Shown here: positions 59,623 to 64,000 of the stretch, in pieces
How the letters are laid out: each line of letters begins with the position of its first letter
Numbering within the stretch: the first letter of the stretch is position 1
NCBI RefSeq assembly: GCF_900290235.1
Contig: NZ_OLMK01000021.1
Location: forward strand, 79,551 to 143,550
DNA from: Streptomyces sp. MA5143a
Lineage (GTDB): Bacteria > Actinomycetota > Actinomycetes > Streptomycetales > Streptomycetaceae
Length of the DNA: 64,000 bases
Direction: 5' to 3'
Made by a program: the position numbers and the translations under genes
Notes under the pieces: generated by a model
What the model saw: only the letters and a program-made list of their open reading frames with translations
Told to the model about the DNA's origin: nothing
Databases searched by the model: none

Positions 59623-60282
59623 TCAGAGGTCCGCGACCACCGCGTACCGCTCGTCCTCGACCCGCTTGCCCCACAGCCGCGCGTCGTCGTCGAGCCGGAC
59701 CACCACCGCGTCGGAGACGAGCGGTGCGAGGAGCCCGTGCAGCCGCTCGGCGGGTATGCCGACCGGGCTGAGCGTCCCCCACACGCCCTCGACGAGCACG
59801 AGGCGCCCCCCTGGCCGCAGCAGCCCGCACCAGTGGCGCAGGGCGCGGGCCGGGTCGGGCAGGGCCCACAGGACATGCCGGACCAGGACGACGTCGAACC
59901 GCTCCTCCCCCACGGGCGGTGCCGTCGCGTCGCCGACGAGGAACACGGCCGGATGCCCGGCGAGTTTGGCGCGGGCGCGGCCGACCATGGCCGGGGAGGA
60001 GTCCACTCCGGTCACCCGGTGCCCCTGTTCGGCCGCGAGGAGTGACAGGCTGCCGGTGCCGCAGCCGAGGTCCAGGACGTCGGCGGTGCGGCGCGGCAGC
60101 CAGTCCCGCAGACGGGCCGCCCACGCCTCCCGGACGACGGGATCCCGCAGGCCGTGATCGGGTTCGTCGTCGAAAACGGCTGCCCGCGCGTCCCAGTCCA
60201 CGGGCGGGGGCGGGTCGTTCGGCACGGAGTTCTTCGCGGTTTCGGGGCTCCGGGAGGTTTCACCGTCGTCGATGTTGGTCAT
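59623..60282 (-). CDS. class I SAM-dependent methyltransferase
   Basis: A 219-residue methyltransferase. Motif I is VLDLGCGTGSLSLLAAEQGHRVTGVDSSPAMV, motif II VFLVGDATAPPVGEERFDVVLVRHVLWALPD, and motif III LLRPGGRLVLVEGVW. The N-terminus is acidic (MTNIDDGETSRSPETAK). The ATG was chosen because upstream sequence consists of regulatory repeats. The acceptor is unknown; nothing adjacent points to it. Two 20-bp direct repeats lie before the start codon and suggest specific regulation. Confidence 0.92.
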   Translation of the reverse strand: MTNIDDGETSRSPETAKNSVPNDPPPPVDWDARAAVFDDEPDHGLRDPVVREAWAARLRDWLPRRTADVLDLGCGTGSLSLLAAEQGHRVTGVDSSPAMVGRARAKLAGHPAVFLVGDATAPPVGEERFDVVLVRHVLWALPDPARALRHWCGLLRPGGRLVLVEGVWGTLSPVGIPAERLHGLLAPLVSDAVVVRLDDDARLWGKRVEDERYAVVADL

Positions 60283-60291
60283 GCCGCCAGA

Positions 60292-60339
60292 GTGACACCT
60301 GCCACTGACAGTCCAGAGGGTGACAGCCGCCACTGACAC
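60292..60339. promoter_or_regulatory. two direct repeats before the methyltransferase gene
   Basis: GTGACACCTGCCACTGACAG (60292-60311) is repeated with four changes at 60320-60339, 28 bp apart, only 10 bp upstream of the methyltransferase start. This spacing suggests an operator for a regulator binding on one face of the helix, possibly repressing. Confidence 0.6.
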
Positions 60340-60420
60340 AGCACGACCCGATGAGTAACGCTCCCGGAAGAGGTCTACCTCCGTGAGAACGCGGAACACG
60401 GTAGACGCAAGGAGGCAGCC

Positions 60421-60555
60421 ATGCGCCGTACGACCGTGCAGAAGCCCCTGAGGAAGTCCGACTCCCGCCGGGTGCGGGAAGAAGCCGACGAGCGCCCCGT
60501 CGAGCGCCGGGAAGTGCGGAAGGACATCGCGCGCACCTGGTGGCCGGACGGCTGA
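60421..60555 (+). CDS. small basic protein, 44 aa
   Basis: ATG after a near-perfect AAGGAGG opens a 44-codon frame ending TGA. The product (starting MRRTTVQKPLRKSDSRRVRE, ending ARTWWPDG) is highly charged, with about one third Arg, Lys, Glu or Asp, and no hydrophobic segment. Codon choice and the strong ribosome binding site argue that it is translated. No function is known to me; small proteins of this composition are common and overlooked in Streptomyces. It lies between divergent regulatory repeats and a GNAT gene on the other strand. Confidence 0.7.
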   Translation: MRRTTVQKPLRKSDSRRVREEADERPVERREVRKDIARTWWPDG

Positions 60556-60571
60556 CCCGGCCCCCGGCCGG

Positions 60572-61042
60572 TCAGCCGAGCCGCTTGCGGTAGTGGATCC
60601 TGTCGTAGGGCCCCTCCACCCGCCGCCCCACGACCTCGTATCCGAACTTCGGATAGATCTTCCGGTTCTCCCACATCATCGCGTTCGTGTAGAGCCTGAT
60701 CTCCGGCAGACCGAGGGCGCGCGCGTGCGTGTCCACGAAGTCCAGGAGCCGTCTCCCGACGCCCCGTCCGTGGGCGTCGGGGTGGACGGCGATGACGTCG
60801 AGGAACAGGTGGTCGTCGTGTGCCTCGACGACCACCAGGCCGGTCACGGGGTCGCCGGTCACGAAGACGCGGCCCGCGGCCACGTTCGCCGCGTGGTCCG
60901 CCTCCATGGGCTGCGGTACGACCCCGATGCGTTCGATGTAGGGCCGGAACGCGGCGTCCGTGACGGCCCGCACGGCGTCGACGTCCGCGGGCTCCGCCCG
61001 TCTGATGCCCTCGCCTGCCGTCCCGTCCGTCCCGTGCGTCAT
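60572..61042 (-). CDS. GNAT acetyltransferase
   Basis: A 156-residue single-domain GNAT. The acetyl-CoA loop is HPDAHGRGVGRRLLDFVDTHARALGLPEIRLYTNAMMWENRKIYPKFGYEVVGRR. The start overlaps the dienelactone hydrolase stop (ATGA), so the two are translated together. The acceptor could be a small molecule processed by the hydrolase, but that is positional inference. Confidence 0.92.
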   Translation of the reverse strand: MTHGTDGTAGEGIRRAEPADVDAVRAVTDAAFRPYIERIGVVPQPMEADHAANVAAGRVFVTGDPVTGLVVVEAHDDHLFLDVIAVHPDAHGRGVGRRLLDFVDTHARALGLPEIRLYTNAMMWENRKIYPKFGYEVVGRRVEGPYDRIHYRKRLG

Positions 61043-61809
61043 GAGCGGGGGTGCGTGAGGGTGCGGCCGAGCAGGTCGAGCAGGGCCGTCCAGTGGCGTT
61101 CCGCCGCCTCGGGGTCGTAGGCGGCGGTGTCGGCCTGGGTGTAGCCGTGGGGGGCTCCCGCGTACACCTCGGTGCGGTGGGTGACGCCCGCCTCGTCGAG
61201 CGTCTTGTCGAGCAGCTCGATCTGCTCCTGCGGCATGGACGAGTCGTTGTCGGCGTGCCCGAGGTACACCTCGCCGGTGATGCGGTCCGCCGTCAGATGC
61301 GGGCTGTCCGGGGCGTCGGTCGCCAGCCGGCCCCCGTGGAACCCGCCCACGGCCGCGACCCGCTCCGGGAAGGCGCCCGCGGTACGCAGGGCGAGACCGG
61401 CGCCCATGCAGTAGCCGGTGATGCCGACGGGCCCGTCCGTCGTGTGCGGGCTGTCCGCCAGCCATGTGAGGTAGGTCTCGGCGTCCCGCACCGCCAGGTC
61501 CGGTGTCAGCGCCAGCATCACGGGGAGGATCCGGTCCCACAGCTCGGGGCGCGCGCCGGGGTCGATGAAGTCGGGCAGGTCGAAGACCGGGGCGCGTCCG
61601 GTGCGGTAGAAGACATTGGGCAGGAGGACCGCGTAGCCGGCCCCGGCCAGCCGGTCGGCCATCGCCCTCAGATGCGGCCGCAGTCCGAACGCGTCCATGT
61701 AGAACAGCACCGCGGGGTGCGGGGCGTCGTCGTCGGGGCGGACGAAGTAGGCGTCGGCGGTGCCGTCCTGGGTGGTGATGTCCACGGTCGTTCCCCGTAC
61801 GTCGGTCAT
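61039..61809 (-). CDS. dienelactone hydrolase family protein
   Basis: A 256-residue alpha/beta hydrolase. The nucleophile is Cys134 in GITGYCMGAG, as in dienelactone hydrolases rather than serine esterases; the His is in GAPHGYTQADTAAYD, which is typical. VDITTQDGTADAYFVRPDDDAPHPAVLFYMDAFGLRPHLRAMADRLA gives the N-terminal core. There is no signal, so it is cytoplasmic. Many actinobacterial members are generalist carboxylesterases; no chlorocatechol pathway is present nearby. It is the first gene of an operon with a GNAT. Confidence 0.92.
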   Translation of the reverse strand: MTDVRGTTVDITTQDGTADAYFVRPDDDAPHPAVLFYMDAFGLRPHLRAMADRLAGAGYAVLLPNVFYRTGRAPVFDLPDFIDPGARPELWDRILPVMLALTPDLAVRDAETYLTWLADSPHTTDGPVGITGYCMGAGLALRTAGAFPERVAAVGGFHGGRLATDAPDSPHLTADRITGEVYLGHADNDSSMPQEQIELLDKTLDEAGVTHRTEVYAGAPHGYTQADTAAYDPEAAERHWTALLDLLGRTLTHPRS

Positions 61810-62089
61810 GGATGCTCCTCTTCGTCACTCCGACCAGTCGTCAACCGGTCATCAACTGTCGCAGTCGGTCGCATTGTTCCGCGTCCGGGTAAGAACGGGA
61901 TCATCGACGGCTCCGCGGCCGGTGTTCCTGAGCCCCCGGTTAGCCCATCCTTAACGCGACCATAAGGATCTCCCGCACCCGCCCTCAGCAGGTGATGTCG
62001 CGGTTCCCTGGGGCTAGCTTGCTGATCGACCGGAAGCCCGGCCCGCCCGGAGAGCCCGGGATCCCGGAACCGCTTCGAGGAGTACCGCC

Positions 62090-62332
62090 ATGCCCGCTGC
62101 CCGCCGCAAGGGCGCCGCGTTCGTCACCGCCGGTGTCGTCGGTGCCGCCCCGTTCGCCCCGACCGTGTGCGCCGCCGGGTCCGCCGCGGCGCACGGCTCG
62201 CCGGGCGACCCGGTGAGCCGGGTGGCGCAGTGCTACGCGGAGGGCCCCGAGAACAACGGCGGTGACGCCTCCGGTGGTTGGAGTGCGCCGGTGCGCGGGA
62301 GAGCCTCGCCTGGACGGGTGGGGGCGGCGTGA
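62090..62332 (+). pseudogene. truncated AA10 lytic polysaccharide monooxygenase remnant
   Basis: The frame starts with ATG after GAGGAG, encodes a signal peptide and then AHGSPGDPVSRVAQCYAEGPEN. The His after the cleavage site and the HGS.GDPVSRV..CYAEGPE pattern are the opening of streptomycete AA10 LPMOs, whose first His binds the catalytic copper. After about 55 residues the homology ends; the remainder (GGDASGGWSAPVRGRASPGRVGAA) is unrelated, and the second copper His and all of the barrel are missing. The gene therefore looks deleted. In S. coelicolor I recall an intact LPMO next to the equivalent lipase gene. Confidence 0.7.
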
Positions 62333-62361
62333 AGGGCGGCCGGCACGGCGGCTGACGGACT

Positions 62362-62400
62362 CCGGGGCCTGCCCGGCGGCTCAGGTCGGACAGGCCCCGG
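62362..62400. terminator. hairpin after the LPMO remnant
   Basis: CCGGGGCCTG and CAGGCCCCGG pair perfectly (10 bp) with a 19-nt loop, 30 bp beyond the remnant. It may be the old LPMO terminator. Confidence 0.55.
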
Positions 62401-62410
62401 CGGTGTACGT

Positions 62411-62439
62411 CCGGGTCACCCGCGCCATGGGTGACCCGG
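62411..62439. terminator. terminator of the lipase gene
   Basis: CCGGGTCACCC and GGGTGACCCGG form a perfect 11-bp stem around a 7-nt loop, 15 bases beyond the lipase stop on the minus strand. Confidence 0.75.
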
Positions 62440-62453
62440 CGTGTGTGCACGTG

Positions 62454-63323
62454 TCAGCCGATGACCGACAGACAGGTCGTCGGGGTGGCGTGGGCCGGGT
62501 CGAGGGCGTTGGTGACCTCGTGGAAGGCGACGCGGTCGAGGAGCCCGATCGCCGCGTGCTCGGAGAGGTCGGCGGCGCACAGGTCCTGGATGACGACGTT
62601 GCGTACGTTCGGGCCGTCGAGGAACTGGGACCGGTAGGGCGTGACGACCTCGTCGTACTTGGTGGCGAGGACCGTGTAGGTGACGCCGGGAACGGTGTCA
62701 CCGCCCGCGTTGAGCTTCGTCAGGAACGGGGAGCCGACGACCTGGTCGGCGAGGGCGGGGGTGGCGGTGGACAGCAGATCGCCCGCGCCGGGGAAGTAGT
62801 CGAGGAGTTGGGTGAGGCCGCCCAGGGTGGTGCCGTGGTTGGAGGGGGCGATACCGATGAGGGCGTTCACCTCCGCCGCCCCGCCGAGGAACTTGAGGTA
62901 GTAGCGGGGCATCATGCCGCCCTGCGAGTGGCCGACGAGGTCGACCTCGGCGGCGCCGGTCGAGGCGAGCACCCGGTCGACGAAGGTGTCGAGCTGTTTC
63001 GCCGACTTGTCGATCGGGCCGAGGCCGTTGAAGAAGGGGACGCCGGGGAGCTGTCCGTAGTCGAGCGAGTAGACGCAGTACCCGCGGTTGACCAGGTACG
63101 GGGCGAGGCCCAGCCAGTTGTCGACGGAGTTGGCGAACGTTCCGTGGACGAGGACGACGGGGCGGGGGTGGGCGCTGGAGGGTTCGCACGCGTAGTCGTT
63201 CCAGCCACGGCTGGAGGTGGCGGCCGTGTCGGCGGCCGCGGCGGAGGTGGCGGGGAGGGTGGTCGCCGCGGCGGCGAGGAGCAGGGCGGCCAGCGGTCTG
63301 ATCAGGCGCTTCCAGGGCAGCAT
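62454..63323 (-). CDS. secreted lipase/esterase (class 2-like alpha/beta hydrolase)
   Basis: A 289-residue secreted lipase. A signal peptide (PWKRLIRPLAALLLAAAATTLPATSAAAA) is followed by PVVLVHGTFANSVDNWLGLAPYL with the oxyanion-loop HGT, the nucleophile Ser133 in LVGHSQGGMMPRYYL, and the expected His in DRVAFHEVTNAL. Paired cysteines (YACEPSS, RGYCVYS, DLCAAD, TTCLSV) suggest disulfides. The start follows AAGGAGAT. From memory it corresponds to SCO1735 of S. coelicolor. Repeats and a 14-bp palindrome lie upstream, after the MarR gene, and may mediate fatty-acid or MarR control. Confidence 0.94.
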   Translation of the reverse strand: MLPWKRLIRPLAALLLAAAATTLPATSAAAADTAATSSRGWNDYACEPSSAHPRPVVLVHGTFANSVDNWLGLAPYLVNRGYCVYSLDYGQLPGVPFFNGLGPIDKSAKQLDTFVDRVLASTGAAEVDLVGHSQGGMMPRYYLKFLGGAAEVNALIGIAPSNHGTTLGGLTQLLDYFPGAGDLLSTATPALADQVVGSPFLTKLNAGGDTVPGVTYTVLATKYDEVVTPYRSQFLDGPNVRNVVIQDLCAADLSEHAAIGLLDRVAFHEVTNALDPAHATPTTCLSVIG

Positions 63324-63370
63324 CGGGTGATCTCCTTGCGGCTCAAGGGACGTGCGACGGCGTTCGCCCT

Positions 63371-63384
63371 GTGATCCGGATCAC
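63371..63384. promoter_or_regulatory. 14-bp palindrome before the lipase gene
   Basis: GTGATCCGGATCAC is a perfect palindrome 48-61 bp before the lipase start, a plausible operator near the promoter. Confidence 0.5.
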
Positions 63385-63406
63385 GAGGATGCTGTTCTAT
63401 CCAGCC

Positions 63407-63456
63407 AAGTTACGGGTGGGTAGTAAAACTGGGAAGTTACGCGTCAGTAAAAACTT
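63407..63456. promoter_or_regulatory. two AAGTTAC...GTAA repeats before the lipase gene
   Basis: AAGTTACG followed by AGTAAAA occurs at 63407-63430 and again at 63434-63456, a 27-bp period. Each copy has TTAC/GTAA symmetry, suggesting tandem binding of one regulator. Confidence 0.5.
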
Positions 63457-63497
63457 CAAGCGGTGCCCGTGGACGCTGATACGGGACGGCGAAACCG

Positions 63498-63944
63498 TCA
63501 CCAGGCGGGCCTGATGGGGCCATGGGGGGCGATGCGCGCCAACTGTTCGCGCAGCGCCCGCACTTCCGCCTCCCCGCCGAGCGCGCCGCTCCACCCCGCG
63601 ACCACCTCGGCGGCCGCCTCCTCCGCGGCCCGGGTGCAGGCCCATCCCCGCTCGGTCAGCACGATCAGCCGGGCGCGGGCGTCCCGGGGGTGCGGCCGGC
63701 GCTCGACGTACCCCTTGGCGACCAATTCCTCGACGAGCTGACTGGCGCCCTGCTTGGTCACTCCGAGATGGCGGGCGAGCTCGGTGACCGTCGCACCGTC
63801 CGGGGCGAGCCGGGTGAACGCGAACCCGTACGCGGGCCGCCCCTCGAAGCCCCGGGCGACGACCCCGTCATGGATGCGCTGCGTCAGCTCACCCGCGACG
63901 GCGAGCAGGGCGGCGGTGAGCCCGAGGGCCTCGGAGTTCTGCAT
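63498..63944 (-). CDS. MarR-family transcriptional regulator
   Basis: A 148-residue winged-helix regulator. TELARHLGVTKQGASQLVEELVAKGYVERRPHPRDARARLIVLTERGWACTRAAEE is the DNA-binding and wing region; helices at both ends form the dimer. The target is unknown. It lies upstream of the lipase gene on the same strand, with two repeats between them, so it may regulate the lipase in response to a lipophilic ligand. Confidence 0.92.
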   Translation of the reverse strand: MQNSEALGLTAALLAVAGELTQRIHDGVVARGFEGRPAYGFAFTRLAPDGATVTELARHLGVTKQGASQLVEELVAKGYVERRPHPRDARARLIVLTERGWACTRAAEEAAAEVVAGWSGALGGEAEVRALREQLARIAPHGPIRPAW

Positions 63945-64000
63945 GCCCGCATTGAAACACCGTCCCTCTGGACTGAGCGGGAGTGAGTCCTGTTGCCAGA

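Overview
The window reads as chromosomal DNA of a Streptomyces. Third codon positions are almost always G or C, GTG and TTG starts are common, TTA codons are nearly absent (one clear case, in the EamA transporter gene), and several families are typical of the genus: the Tat-dependent GH11 xylanase, many TetR, MarR and GntR regulators, DUF3574, DUF5925 and DUF402 proteins, a class F sortase and a PASTA-less Ser/Thr kinase. From memory, soxR, the GDSL lipase and the class 2 lipase have counterparts near SCO1697, SCO1725 and SCO1735 of S. coelicolor, so this is probably a syntenic core-chromosome stretch. That synteny was not tested here. I saw no prophage, insertion sequence, CRISPR array, rRNA or tRNA.

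1-8.0 kb: an alpha/beta hydrolase cut by the window edge, a secreted penicillin-acylase-type Ntn hydrolase, an unknown zinc-ribbon protein, an unknown protein divergent from a DraRnl-type RNA ligase, soxR, and a MaoC hydratase behind a clear TetR-type palindrome. 8.0-9.9 kb: a GH11 xylanase coupled to a CE4 acetylxylan esterase, preceded by repeated CGAAA boxes. 9.9-18.2 kb: TetR genes, acyl-CoA dehydrogenase, EamA and MHS-type MFS transporters, and an alcohol/aldehyde dehydrogenase pair. A near-identical operator sits in front of the acyl-CoA dehydrogenase/TetR pair and in front of the aldehyde dehydrogenase. 18.2-20.6 kb: a DUF3574 protein and a class F sortase overlapping a membrane-anchored surface protein with a degenerate sorting signal.

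20.6-34.1 kb: MFS and CitMHS transporters, a molybdopterin oxidoreductase with its TetR and palindrome, homogentisate dioxygenase hmgA with a GntR regulator and an orphan type-ISP-like protein, a TetR-controlled DrrAB-type ABC exporter with two matching operators, and a CaiB/BaiF CoA transferase. 34.1-41.4 kb: a SigK/RskA-type sigma and anti-sigma pair divergent from DUF4331, TPR and very His-rich NicO-type genes, which looks like a metal or envelope stress cassette. 41.4-45.6 kb: a receptor-type Ser/Thr kinase, a secreted GDSL lipase and a subtilisin-like protease.

45.9-55.7 kb: an exopolysaccharide-type cluster. It holds a small membrane protein, a BcsL/CelD-type acetyltransferase, two GT2 glycosyltransferases, a polysaccharide deacetylase and a 1261-residue fusion of an MOP flippase with a second multi-pass membrane domain, most of them translationally coupled. 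It faces a membrane-anchored GH39-like hydrolase. 55.7-64 kb: a DUF5925 AAA ATPase, DUF72, GntR, two GNATs, DUF402, a methyltransferase, a 44-residue basic protein, a dienelactone hydrolase, a truncated AA10 LPMO remnant, a secreted lipase and a MarR regulator.
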